From Fulvia fulva (Eukaryota; Ascomycota; Dothideomycetes; Mycosphaerellales; Mycosphaerellaceae), in contig NC_063012.1 of NCBI RefSeq assembly GCF_020509005.1, positions 2,604,001 to 2,668,000 of the forward strand: a stretch of DNA of 64,000 nt, in the 5' to 3' direction. How positions within the stretch are numbered: position 1 is the stretch's first letter; every line of letters starts with the position of its first letter. A program made the position numbers and the translations under genes. Of this stretch, positions 37,970 through 50,332 are shown piece after piece. Below the pieces are notes generated by a model. It was not told the DNA's origin, ran no database searches, and saw nothing but the letters and a program-made list of their open reading frames with translations.

Positions 37970-38154
37970 TATTACCGTACCGGCGTATATTTACTTAAAC
38001 CCGCGGGTACGTACCTAGACCTCGCGCCCGCTAACTAATCCGACTAGCGGCTTAGCGCCCGTATATAACTCTCGCGCCCTCCGCGCCTCCCTTCGATAGA
38101 ACATCTATTTGACTTATACCTTACCCGACTACGTACTTATACCTACTTATAATA
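37970..38154 (+). repeat. Gypsy-II 3' LTR
   Basis: Direct repeat of 15,990-16,174 with equal length. It abuts the truncated Gypsy-III at 38,155. Confidence 0.88.
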
Positions 38155-38785
38155 AGAGGCGGCGGTACTAGGATCTATCTAGGTTCGGGGTCGTTAGTAG
38201 CTAGTTATAGGAGCGAGGCGTAGAAAGTGTTATAGAGATTACCTAACTAATCGGGTATTATAACGCGGTAAGTATTTTAATACGGGAATACTACGGTAAT
38301 CTCGTACGGCCCTACGTTCTTAATATCGAGCTTCTTAGACGGGCGTATTATTAACTAGTTAGTAGTATTAATATAAACTTCGTCGCTAATGTTATAATTC
38401 GGAGGTAGCTAGCGATATACGTTTATAAAATCTACTTATAACGCTTAGGCTAATATAATCTCTTACCTTAGGTATACGTACATCTAGTTTATACGCTTAG
38501 TAAACGTATTCGTAGATTATATATTGAGTCGTTACTTATATAGTATAAGCTTCATAGAGGTAGTTAGACTAGTATCCGTAAATTCTAGGTTACGATCGGT
38601 ATTAGCGTAGAAGGGTAATACTCTAGTAGTAGCTAATATATAATTGTTAGTAGTAAACTCGGTAAGTAGTAACTAATTAACCTAATTATCTTAGGTGTAG
38701 TTAATGTAGGCCCTAAGGTAACGTTCTATAACCTTATTCGTGCTTTTAGACTATCTATCGGATTCTAGGTAAAAGGCCGTCGACA

Positions 38786-38799
38786 GTCGTTATTAAATA
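38786..38799. repeat. Left target-site duplication of LINE-B3
   Basis: gtcgttattaaata is repeated exactly at 39,595-39,608. Confidence 0.88.
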
Positions 38800-39594
38800 G
38801 AGATAGATAGATTTGTCATTCCCCTGTTCTAGGACCCTATCCGGCCTATATAGGTATATATCTATTGTTATATACAAAGTGAAACCCGAATAGGTGAAAA
38901 CCCTTCCCGCCCCCGACTTCTCCTTATCTAGATTAGCTTTCCCTCTAAACGTACGTAGTCTATGTTACTACCCCGTTAGCCCCCGCTCCTAGCCGGTCTC
39001 GTCGCGCTACGCCGTGTCCTCTCTTCCTATACTGCTCCTACTAGGCGGTACTGTTCTAGCTAGCCCTTCTCTAGTATCTAGTTCGTAATACGCCGTAGGT
39101 CCTTAGCGTTGTTAAGAAGTGCCCTAATCGTCCGGTTCCTCGCCTTTGCTATCTACTCCCCCCTTCCTAGCGACTACCTCGGACAGACGAGGAGTACGTG
39201 CCGTACGTTCTAGGAGCGATAGCCGTAGGGGTAGCTAGTATTCGTGTATCCTAGAACCTTCCTCTATAATAGGTACCCCTAGAGGCCGATGTGTTCGCTT
39301 CGTAGTTAGGTTGCTATACTACTCTATGCCCTCGTAAGGCGGTAGTAGATAAGCTTCGGGGGGTGCTTAACCGCGGATTTTGTAGCTAACTATTCCTTAG
39401 GTTGTCCCGCTAGCTAAGGGCGTCCACTATACCCTACAACCTGGTTGTTCCACCTCTCTTTCTATAGTTGCTCTACAAACGATTTCTTACCTTCCTATTA
39501 TGTTGCTAGCTATTCGTCCCTTGCCCGGTAGTTCGGCTCGTTTCCGGGTCGAATGCCCCTATACGCTAGTACTGATTCGCGGGCCCTTACGACT
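38800..39594 (-). mobile_element. LINE-B3: 5'-truncated copy of LINE-B (795 bp)
   Basis: It is the 3'-terminal 0.8 kb of family B in minus orientation, very similar to 30,795-31,590 of LINE-B2. Truncation at the 5' end with an intact 3' end and a perfect 14-bp target duplication is the usual outcome of incomplete target-primed reverse transcription. Confidence 0.9.
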
Positions 39595-39608
39595 GTCGTT
39601 ATTAAATA
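39595..39608. repeat. Right target-site duplication of LINE-B3
   Basis: Exact copy of 38,786-38,799. Confidence 0.88.
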
Positions 39609-41034
39609 CTAAGTAGGGAGCAAACTCGTCTCTAGAACGTAGACGTCTACTAAGAGCCCCGATCCGAGACGATACTCTTAGGAATACTATAACGTACAAA
39701 GATATAGCGGATAAAGATATATACGATATATAGGGCGTCTATCTATAGTACTAGAATTAGGTGTCTCTCCTTAGTAAGCCTATCCGTAACTATAAGGACG
39801 TTCTTATACGTTTGTCTATCGGTTAAGCTCTTACTTACGGGCAAATCTATAACGAAGTTAATAGCGATATCCTCCTATACTCCGAAGGGTACCGGTAATA
39901 GTATAAGGAGGCCCTAATACTACTAATTTGACGGAACCGTTGTTCTATATATAATATAATTACGGACGAATCTCTTAATCGTTTATACTATACGTAGCTA
40001 GCGGTAGTATCTACTAATCAACTCGAATATCTTTTTACGGCCGGGATGCCTAGCCGTAGGTATATCGTAGAAACGTTCCGTAATTAGAGTACGAAGTTCT
40101 ACTACGCTAGTAACTTCTAGGACAAATAAGCTATATCCTCTATAGGCGTTCTTTATATAGATTATACTATCTTCTACTTTAGACGTACAATTGTCGATCT
40201 TATGTTTACGTAATAGGGGTAATTACTAGTTCTAGAATAGCTATTATATAGTAGCCTAAACGGTCTCTTCGTTATATAGAGCCTTGACTTATATAAGTAA
40301 ATCCTACTATACTACCTACTACGCTACCTCCCCCTCCCGTAGCTCGCTTAAATTGAGCTTGATATCGAGGCGAGCGGGCGGTAGGATGACCTAGCTCTAA
40401 TACTATAGACGTGGATCGCTTAGATCCGACGGTAGATCTTATAATTGTCTAGTAAGACTATTAGGCTTTATACCCTATATACCTAGACGATAGGTGATTT
40501 TGAATACGAACTGTACTAGGAACTGTGCCTAGCGTACCTACCGTCTATTAAGTTGTTTCGTGCTTATAAAGTATTCTAGGTTCTTATAATCGGAGTAGAT
40601 AATAACGGGATTATTATCTATATCCTTCGTATTCTCGAAATCGGTATCTATATTATTATCTAAGTTGACAGTAAGCTTAGGTCTCTATTCTTCGAAGGCG
40701 AGGACGATAGCTAATAGTTCCTCGTCGTAAATCTCGTAGTTATACTCCTATAGTAACATCTTCTTAGATATATATTCTACCGGTCTCTAGACGTCTCCGT
40801 ATTTCTATAAAATTACTACCGTAGTAACGAAATCTAAGGCATCTATTTCGACTATAGTTTCTAACTAGTCGCTATTTACTATTATTATATATACTATTAA
40901 GGGGTTTACTAACTGTACCTTTCGAAGGTTTATAGCGTAGAGCCTAGTAGGATCGAAGTCTTACCTAGTCGCTACTATTACGTAGGCTCGTAATAGATTA
41001 GCGTAGTGCTTCTAACTAGGTAGTATAATCTATA

Positions 41035-44000
41035 TTTTATATATATATATATTGTTCATTATGCTGTTATAGAGCCTATTAGCCTATATAGCTATACTAC
41101 CTACTTCTAGTTATAAAGAGGAAACTCGTATTATAGAGTAAAAACCCCCTCTCCTCTCCTATACGTTCTTAACCCTACCTTCTTTCGTGTTTTTCTTATT
41201 AAGAGTATACTAGTGTTATAGGCCTGCCCTAATAACTACCCTATCTACACCCCCTTGACCTCCCGCCTTTTCTCTATCTACTCCTCCGTCTTGCTAGCTA
41301 GCGCGAACTGTTTAAGAAAGCCCTACTATAGTATCTACTATACTATCTGTTTTACGTCTCGCTTATCCGTTACGATTAACTAGTAGTCGCGTTTTACTGC
41401 CTTAGCTCTCTACTAGCCTCGTCCTTCTACCTATTACGGGCACCGTAGTATTATGTGCTCCGGGTTCTATAACGGGTAGTTATACTAGTATACTAGGCTA
41501 TATACGTCCGGGACTTTCCTTCTATATAGGTAGGCCCTTAACCCGATATATTCGGACCTAATCTATATCGCGATACTTACTTCGGCCCTTATTAGGTCAC
41601 GATAGAGTAGGTAGTTATGTCTCTAGAAGGGGCGTAAGGCTAGGGGTCCTTGATTCGGTAGGGGATTCTCTTTCTATTCCTATTCCTAAAGGTAGCCCGC
41701 TACCTACTCTACGAGGCTTTATATCTTTACCTTATTACCCTTTTTCCTCCGTGCCTTTTCATCCTCCTCCTTCCTCTCTAGCCACTCCTAGGTTCGCTTA
41801 ACGACTTTAAACGTACGTAGGTCGTCTTACTTTTAGCTTTAACGTACCCTAAGGCTAGGTAGTCGGTCGTACCTCCTAGCGATCTTCTCCGTAGAGTCCC
41901 GAATAGCTTATTATACTAGATAATCCGCCGTCTTCCTAGCGTATTAGATCCTCATTCCGTTAATATAATGTTTAATTAGGGGGAGACCCTGTCTCTACCT
42001 CCGCTACTCTCGTTAGCGTTACCTTATAGGCTCCTAGTATCCGTCTAAGGTTCGCGGCCTACGTCCGGTTTAGGGGTCCCTCTATCCGCTTCGAGATCGG
42101 TTTGCCTACTCCTCCTATCCCCTATATCTAGGCCCCGTAGAGTATTACTAGTTTTACGATCGTCTTATATATAATCCTTGCCTTACTAAACGTAGCTCCC
42201 TATCTTAACGTTATAAGTCTAGTTATTATAGTCTCGTTAACCTAGGCTCTATTCTAGGCTTTCCTAATCTAGGAGTTCTAGCTAAGCTTAGGGTCTAGCT
42301 AGATTCCTAGGACTCGTAATTCGGGAGAGGGCTTCGTTACGTAACCCTAGATAGTTACCGTTACTTATATATTATAGTAGGTTCTTGCCTTACTAAAGTG
42401 GATAAGCTAGTACTTTTCCGGGGCGAAACGGGCGCCGTGTCGACGTGCCTATTCCTCGTATACCTCGTGTCTTTCTATAAGTAGCCGGTAGGTTTCTTCG
42501 GTCGTCGTTAACTAGGCTAGAATGTTCGTACCGTCGACGAACCCCGAGGCCGACGTTTATAGTAAGGTAAGTAGTAGAATTAGGTCCGCTATAAAGATTA
42601 AGAAGAGGATCGGGGATAGTATTAAGCCCTAGGGGATCCCGTATTCTATATATATAAGGTTGCCCTCCTTACGCTTCCTAAGGATAATCTACGTTATTCT
42701 CTCCTTAAGGAAGGAGTTTACGAAACTTATTACCTACCGCGGGATTTCTTTTTGCCGTAGGATATAGAGGAGTCGCTCGTAGGAGACATTATCGAATGCC
42801 CCTAAGATATCGAGAGATAATAGTAATGTAACCCTATTCCGTCTATAGTACTAGAGAGTATAAATCTGTTCGGTAATAAGCTCTATAGCCGTTAGGGTAG
42901 ATCGTTTGCTCCTACTATCTATCTATATCTCTAGGAGTAGGTTATTATCCTCGACGAGCTATATAATTCTTCTTACTACGACCTTCTCTAGTATCTTTCT
43001 AATTATATTTAGGAGTACGATCGGCCTATAGGACTTTAGCTTTATATAATCTTCCTTCTATAGCTTCTTTAGGACGACTATAAGGGACTGCCTAAATAGC
43101 CGTAGGTAGTACTCCTTACGTAGGCAAGCCGTAAATAGTTCGGCGAGGTGTAGGGCGACTTCTTCTTTATATTCTTTAAGGAGGAGGTTTAGGATTCCGT
43201 CGGGTCCCGGGGCCTTACGGCCCTTTAGCTTTCCTATAATCTCCTTTATCTCCTCCTCGCCTACTATCTAGTATATATCGAGTGGCTCCGGGTAGATCGT
43301 TCCCTCTATATCCGTTAGGTCGGCCGTTAACTATATCGTAAAGAAGTAGTCGGCGAACGCCTTCGCCTTCCCTTCTAGTATTATCTATATTATACCTATC
43401 GTATCCTAGATTAGGGGGAAGTGTAGTGTCCTATCTCCGTCTCCGGCCCTTATCTACTTTATAAGCCGCTATATCTACTCCGGGTTCTCTATTATAAGAC
43501 CTATAGTTACCCTCTAGTCTTATCGCTTATCTCGTCGTATTTAGGCCTTCTTTGCCTAACTTGCTTCCTAGTACTCGTCCTACGCTTCTTAGCTTTACTC
43601 CTTCGTCTATTTTCGCCTTACCCTCCTTACGTCCTTAACTTTAGCTAAGTACTCTAGGGTCTAGAAGGGCTTCTAGTACTTTAAGGGCCTTAGTTCTAGT
43701 ATATATTCCTCGGCCGCCTACTATATCGTCGTTGTTATCTATTCTGCCGTACTATTAAGCTCGGCTTCCGTCTCCCCGATACTAGTGTTATTTAGGTACT
43801 ATTTAAGTAGATTCTAGATCTCCTCCTAGGGAGCTTTTTTCTAGTTAAGGCGCTTTTTACCCCGAAGCTCCTCTTCTATCCCCGTCGCTATTATTATCTA
43901 GATAGGGATGTGTTCTAACCCTACCTCTAGGGCAAGGTTAGGTCTATACTCTACTAGCCTTATTACTACGTCCCTCGATAGAAAGTATAGGTCGATAGTA

Positions 44001-46430
44001 CTCGCGCTTGTTCTTGCCTTCTACGTCTCTATACCCTTTAGGGTTACGAGCTCTATATCCCTACTTTCCGTAATCTCTAGGAGCTTACTACCTAGATATA
44101 CGTAAGGGGGGGGGTGAATTCTAGACCCTACGTTAGGTAGTAGAGGTTAAAGTCGCCTAGGAGGATATAGTTTATATCCCCTTAGTCGAGTACCTAGTCA
44201 AGTCGTACTAGCGTGCCGAGGTCTCTACTCGTTCTTCCCTAAGGAGGAGGGTTATAGACGTTATATATCCGGATAGGTCCTTAACTCGTAGTGATTTGAA
44301 TAGTCGTAATGTCTCCTTAACTCCCTTCCGGGTACGAGATTACCTTCTAGGCGTCTATACGTAATACTTTACTAACGTATATATATGTCCTTAGGGTATA
44401 GCCTATACCTCCCTCGATAGCTATATAGTACCGTAGGTCGGTATAGGTAGTAGGTCTTCGAGTATATAGGTTTAGCTATAGCTCTTATATCGCTACGATA
44501 TAATACCTTTAGTCGTCGAGTCCCTAGAGGAAGTAGAGTTAAACCTTATCCTTACTTTTATTAACGTTATACTATATAATAGTAAGGTTAGCTTATATTA
44601 GTATTACGTACTAGCTAGGATAAGGTCTATTAGAGTACTCGTTAGCTATATAGCTCCTTCGTTTATTGCGCTATCCTATTAGGTTAGTTAGCGTTCGGTC
44701 GTTAGGGGGTGCCCGAAGATTCGTATCTATCTAGCTTTATTTGCCGCCCTCTATAGCCCCCTTAGGCGTCCCGGCGGTAGGTAAGTGCTCTACTATATAT
44801 TTTGTGTCGCTTCGTCTATCCTTTTCCTCTTTACGGCCTCGAATCCTCTATACTAGGAATTACCGAGCGTTAGTATAGAGTACCTCGCCGGATTTATTAC
44901 CCTAGCCTAGCGGGCCTTTTCTTGCGCTACTATCCTTATAGGGCATTAGTTCGAGTACACCGGGTGTTTACGGCCGTAGTAAGCGTACCTCGATTCCTCC
45001 CGTAGGTATTATTCCCCCTAATACGGTCCTACGTAGTATAGGTACTTAGGGGTCTTCTCGGTACACTTTAGCGCGATATAGCCGTATTGTTAGTAGTTAA
45101 AGCATTAGAGCACTCTATAGCTACTCTTATATATCTCCGTGTCGAGGCGTTCGTATTACTAGAATAGTCCTCCTTCTAGGACCTAGTTCGCTTGTTCCGC
45201 GGTAGCTATCTAGACGATTAGAGAGGAGTACGTCTTAGTAGCTTCGACGTTCTTATTTAGCTACGCTACTTTAGTAAAGCGTACTCCCGGTAAGGTGTTC
45301 TAGTTTCTATCTAGAGTAGGGCAAGGTCGTTCTCTACCCTAAAGGTCCTTAGTACCCTATAGGCTATTACCGTAAACTACTAGTAAGAGACCTTTACCGA
45401 CCTCGCTACCTTAACTATCTAGTCCTTAAGGGTCTCGAGCTTTTGTCGGTCTGTCTCCTATACTATAAAGAGGCGTATTACTCCTCTAGGCTCGATTTTA
45501 GCTCCTACTATCTCCTTCTAGCCAATCCTATCTACTAGCTCCTTACTTATTAGGCCCTCTAGCTCTCGCTTCTCCTCCGGGTCCGTAACGTACACCCTAA
45601 TAGCGTTATTTGTCCTTTAGGTCCGTAGGTTAGGGGAGCTAGCTACTACGTTTACCTATATAGGAGTATACTAGGTAGTAGCTTTCTATATTACCTACTA
45701 GATTACTCTCGGGATCTAATGTTCGAGTACTTTAAGGGCTCCGAGGAGTTAGGCGATTGTGTTCTTATACGCCCTAGCTAGGCGCTTATCTACTTTAAGT
45801 ATCTCTTAAGCCTCTTTATAGAGGTCCTTCTATATAGAGGTTTAGATAACCCGGAGAGGAGGCTTACCCTATATTTATAGTCGCGGTTACTATAGCTATT
45901 ACTAGTTTAGCTATTATTACTAGCTATATTGTTACTAGCTTAGTAGTAGTATACTTTATGTCTGTTTTTAGTAGGCGTAGGTTTCCCTTATAAGTTACTT
46001 AATGCTCGCTAGCTAGGCTTCTAGTCTAGAGTCTATGTCTCTAGTTCGCCTTCTCCTTTTCAAGAGGACTAGCGGGCGGCCGTTTAGGTTATAGCGTAAG
46101 GTCTTATAAGTGTTCTATATGTTACGCGAGCTGTATACGTTAAGGGTATATAGTAGGTTTGTAGTAAATTACTAGTATAGCTTATAATCTAAGTCAGGTG
46201 ATGTTCTAGCTAAGTTTCGGCTAGTCTAGAAGGGGGCTTAGGGCCGTAGCTAAGCTATAGAAACGGGATGACTAGAACCTCGAGACAGGCTAGCTTTAGA
46301 GCTATATATCTCGATAGGCATCCGGTACGGACAGTTGCTTTATACGTTCCTAAGTTACTCTCGATACGCGCTATCGAATACGCCGTATTTAGTAATAGAG
46401 GCCCTTCGATAAGGCGTCGTAATTAAATCT
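41035..46430 (-). mobile_element. LINE-C: Tad-like LINE distantly related to family A, heavily RIPed
   Basis: Minus-strand LINE with a TA-rich 3' tail near 41,035-41,052. It is followed by a 3' UTR resembling LINE-A1 (a CTGTTATAG ... GCCTATATAGCTATACTA block and TAACACTAGTATAC, the RIPed form of the block conserved in LINE-A2 and LINE-D). ORF2 occupies roughly 41,270-44,600, with a catalytic box readable near 42,530. ORF1 occupies roughly 44,600-45,970 (RVYVTDPEEKRELEGLISKE near 45,590 on the minus strand). The 5' end is uncertain: sequence to about 46,430 has no other assignment. Both flanks carry aatctatatt, a weak candidate target duplication. Confidence 0.75.
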
Positions 46431-49400
46431 ATATTATATTGACTTCCGCTCCTTTCTTACGAGCTAGTTTTACTACGTAGGCCGCGGAGATATTTACGAT
46501 ATCGATCTCTAGTTCTAGTTTAACAACTCGTTACTTTTGTTTTGTATATCGGTACGGTCGCTTTAACGTCTTAACGCCGTCTACCGGTAGCGGTTATTAA
46601 GGATACGTACGGAAGTTATCCTCTTCGTCCTCGAACGTCGTATAGAACTATAGTTAGGGTATATACTTAGGTAACGATAGCGTAGGAGCGGTGACTTCGT
46701 CGGGGTTATCTTCTACTATCGGCGGTCGATAATTACCTAATAGTACTAGCGTAGCTAGATAGTTAATAGACTATACTATTAGGTACTTATTAGACCTCTA
46801 GTTTACCTTATAGGTACGGCATTTCAAATAATTTATTATTATAATGCCCTTCTCCTATTATACCTCTAGTTTGTAGTCTACGAACTAACTAGAGCCGAGC
46901 ACGATATTCTACTCTAGTAATTCTACTAAATAGTAGCTAAGGATTTCGACGTAGCCGCCGATATTAAAAGGAAAGTACGTAGACTCGGTAATAAGCTCGT
47001 TAGCGGAGCCGCTATTAGCTAGTCCTAATTAAAGAGGCTCTTCCTAGAGTCGAAGAAGATTATATATACGAGCGTATATAGAATTTATATACTAAGAGGT
47101 AGTACTATAATTAAGGAAGGTAAGAGCTTAATTACTATCTATACTACTAGGCATTATAAGGTAAGGAGACACTCTCGGCCTTAGTGCCCCTCGTATAATA
47201 GGCGGTATTAGAGAGCTTACTAATATACGTAAAGCGTACTCTAGTCCTTATATTACCGTATCTCGCTATATTTCCTTCTTAGTATTATATTCGTAAGTAG
47301 GACTAACGGTTATCGTACTTAAGCGTTAGTCTAGCTATTTCTATATTACTAAGGATTAGCTAGTGTCTATATTATAGAGCTAGTATTTACGCGCGGCGGA
47401 GGGCGTTTATACTACTTAATAGGGTAGTCTAGCGAGTATAAGTTATAGTCTATACGGCGGTAGCGGACATAACCGCCTACTACGATAATACTAGCCTTCT
47501 CCTTAGGCTCGAGCTTCTTAAGTTCCTTAAATTCGCGCGGTATCTAAGCGTATAGCTTAAGGCCTAAACCTTAGGCTACGCCGGGCGCGGTAGGTATAGT
47601 ACCGTTAGTACCGCTATTACTACCGCTAGTACTACGAGATAGTCGTAGTGTAGCTAGGGTCTTTGACTTTAGGCGCTCGAACTTAGCTTCGAGCTTATAG
47701 TATAGGTCGACTAAGTCTTCGCGGTCCTTAGTCTCTATAGGTAGTGCCTCTATATATTTATAGTTAAGCTTACCCTCGAGTAGGCGGTAATTAGTCTTAG
47801 CTAACAGGTCGTATAAGTTACGCTATTTGTCGTACTTAGCGATAAAGATAGAAAATGACTCGTTCTTACCCTACTATAAGACCTAGAGCTTCTAGAAGGC
47901 CTTGCCTACGACGTCCTTCTTACTATACCGATCGATAAGGAATTAGATTATCCTATCGATAGACTTAAAGAGGTTAACGTAATTGCGCTTAGTACGCTTA
48001 GAGGGTACTCGCGGATTGTATAGCTAGCACGGGTACCCGTCGAGGTAGTTAAGGATATAGCGTAGTCCGTCCTCGATAGTCTAGAACTATATTACGGACA
48101 GCTTAATCTCTAGCTAATCGAGCTAACGGTCAAAGTTTATATTCTTATTATCGACCTTACTTTCTAGATCCTTAACTAACTTATTAGTATATATAATATT
48201 AACGGAGGGTTCGATAGTAGTGAACTAGCTAACGGCGGTATTACTAGTTACCCTAAAAGTACTACTAGGTATGCCCTAGCGTTCTTATCGTAAGGAGTTA
48301 CGGCGTAGGTAGCGGCGTAGTCGACTATTATCTCTACCCTTATTATTATTAGAGTTGTCTCCGTCGTTATTGCCACTATCTCTACTACCTCCTCGTCGGG
48401 TACCTCTACCTATACGGTCCTACTAAGTAGGAGGCGTAGGTAATTGTAAAACACCGTTACGACGAGGAAAGTAGACGCGGACCTAACGACTACGGTTATT
48501 ATTATTATTACCGTTAGTACCGCTAGTATTACTAGTACCGTTCGTGTCCTTAGCTACTAGCTAAGCCTTTAGCTCTACTACCTCCTTATTTAGAGCCTAA
48601 TTACGCTTAGATAGAGCCTTAATGTCCTTAGGTAATATACCTACCTACGACTCCTCGACCTATCTAAAGAGCGTATCGTTATCCTATTAGAGGCGCTAAT
48701 TAGCTTCCTTAAGGTCTTATATCTAACTCTTATACTTCTAGTATTTATTAAAGTAGAATATAAAGGGCCCTTAACATCCTTATCCTTTTCGAGTTAACTA
48801 AGACTCTCGGATACGATATTACGTTTCTTCTTTATATCGGCGTACTTACGCTATATAACCTTATTAGCCTTCTTTAGGGACTCGACCTAGTTAAAAAGTG
48901 TAATAAAGTCTAACTATATCTAGCGAACGAGGTGAAATATAATCTCCGGGTATACTATAGTACGAGTCGCGAACTCGGCTAGGCTCTTAATAGTAGTATA
49001 CTCTAAGGCGATTATCTACTCCTTAGGTTAGCGTATATTATTAGTTTTACTATCTTATATAGATATATTATCTCTTGACTCTATAATCTTATATACCTTG
49101 ATTCCTCCTTCTTCTAAGATCTATTCTTCGTCGAGGAATTGTACGAAGTTAATAGGGTCGGAGGTTAAGGTAAACTACTATTCTTTAGGTAGTAGGTCCT
49201 TCTCGATCTCTTATTATTCGGCGGCGAATACGTTCGAGTCGTCGTCGGAAGGGAAGGCACCTAGGGCGGTATCGATACCTAGGTTATCGAGTGTCTACGT
49301 TTTAGTAGATACGGTTAGGAAAAGCTTAGCGCGTACGAGCGACTAACGCTTATACTTACTAAGATCTAGATAAAGAGGTTACTTAGGTAAGAGCACCCTA

Positions 49401-49885
49401 TTAGTAGTACTACCGGGTATAGCTATATTATACTATTACGTAGTAGATAAGACTGCTCTCTTAGTAGGTATATAAGGGCCCTATAAGAGTAGGGAGGCGC
49501 GCGTTTTACGCGAAGGAGAGAGGTGATCTATTGACTTAACTAATACGCTTGTTTACGCGACTATAGTTATTATTAATACGCCTATACGCGCGACTCGACG
49601 GTTAGTAACTATAGTAAACTTGACCTACCTTAACGCGTACTTTACTAGTACGATTTGATTATAACTACTAGCCTAACTAAATAGGCCGCTTATAAGACCA
49701 AACAAACTATTACGGGTAGTGATCTATAAGACGATAGTATAGGGTTACTATAAAACAAGCGTTATTCGGTAAGGCTACGAAAGAGAGGCGCGAAGCGCGC
49801 GAGATATATAGGGAAGCGCTAAGGCGCTAGTACGCGGGGAAGAGCCGCGGCGCGACGTTACGGTAGTAGTGAACCGTAATATACT
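46431..49885 (-). mobile_element. Gypsy-III (minus strand): gag and protease part, with probable 5' LTR
   Basis: The minus strand reads a gag capsid region near 47,700-48,060 (ESFSIFIAKYDK*RNLYDLL, then AKTNYRLLEGKLNYKYIEAL). A Ser/Gly-rich linker near 47,600 and a protease-like region near 46,900 (NIVLGSS*FVDYKLEV) follow. Next to LINE-C it ends in VDGVKTLKRPYRYTKQK near 46,560, which parallels Gypsy-II just before its RT. The terminal stretch, about 49,400-49,885, begins (in element orientation) with tattacggttcac and is probably its 5' LTR. The RT is absent between here and 41,034. Confidence 0.7.
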
Positions 49886-50225
49886 AAGACAAAATTCCTA
49901 GCTTACTAGTGTTCCTAGCTTACTAGTGCTTTACGTTAGTAGCTCTATATTACTAGATACGCCTTCTAATTATAGCTCTTAATTCTCTATTATATAGACA
50001 GAAGTAATACTAGATATTATCTATAGATAAGCCGTCTTCAATAAGTAAGGTAATATAGGTATTGTCTTTAGAGGTAAGCGGAGCTATAGGGTAGTAACGG
50101 TAAGGCTAGTAGTAGTAAGGTATAGCGCTAATAATTCCTAGGATTACGATATAAGGCTATATATCGTAAACACGGCGATAGTAAGGTATATAGGGCGTAT
50201 AGGAAGGCAGAATACGGTTACTATA
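49886..50225. other. Unclassified RIP-mutated edge of the repeat block
   Basis: CpA-poor sequence without readable protein similarity. It includes a 17-bp tandem duplication, ttcctagcttactagtg, at 49,895-49,928. The RIP signature fades between about 50,190 and 50,230. Confidence 0.5.
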
Positions 50226-50332
50226 GGATTGCACTACAGAAGCGTATCTAACGTTCCCACCCCTGTCGCTGTCTCACACTTTAATTATTTGGAGATATAG
50301 CTTCGCGCTAGACCTTGTCCCACGACACAAGC

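Larger units (their letters stand above)
15990..38154 (+). mobile_element. Gypsy-II: Ty3/Gypsy element expanded to 22 kb by nested LINEs
   Basis: Two 185-bp direct LTRs at 15,990-16,174 and 37,970-38,154 bound the element. The own sequence is 15,990-19,805, 29,796-30,794 and 35,775-38,154, about 7.2 kb in total, a normal size for Ty3/Gypsy. gag, protease, RT, RNase H, integrase and a chromodomain-like tail are all readable in order once the LINEs are removed. The LTR ends read TA...TA where TG...CA is expected, as RIP would produce. I could not define a convincing 5-bp target duplication: TAATA occurs at both sides but overlaps the LTR ends. Confidence 0.88.
38155..41034 (-). mobile_element. 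Gypsy-III (minus strand): RNase H to integrase C-terminus, split by LINE-B3
   Basis: On the minus strand RNase H is readable: [20 protein letters not shown] near 40,735 and PVIIYSDYKNLEYFISTKQL near 40,600. The integrase C-terminal module near 38,400 reads NISDEVYINTTN*LIIRPSK and then KLDIKNVGPYEI. The element ends abruptly at the Gypsy-II LTR without its own 3' LTR. LINE-B3 lies at 38,800-39,594. All frames carry many RIP-type stops. Confidence 0.78.

Noticed and set aside
49895..49928. 17-bp tandem duplication ttcctagcttactagtg
   Set aside because: It could be the trace of an excised element, but there is nothing between the copies and no second example.
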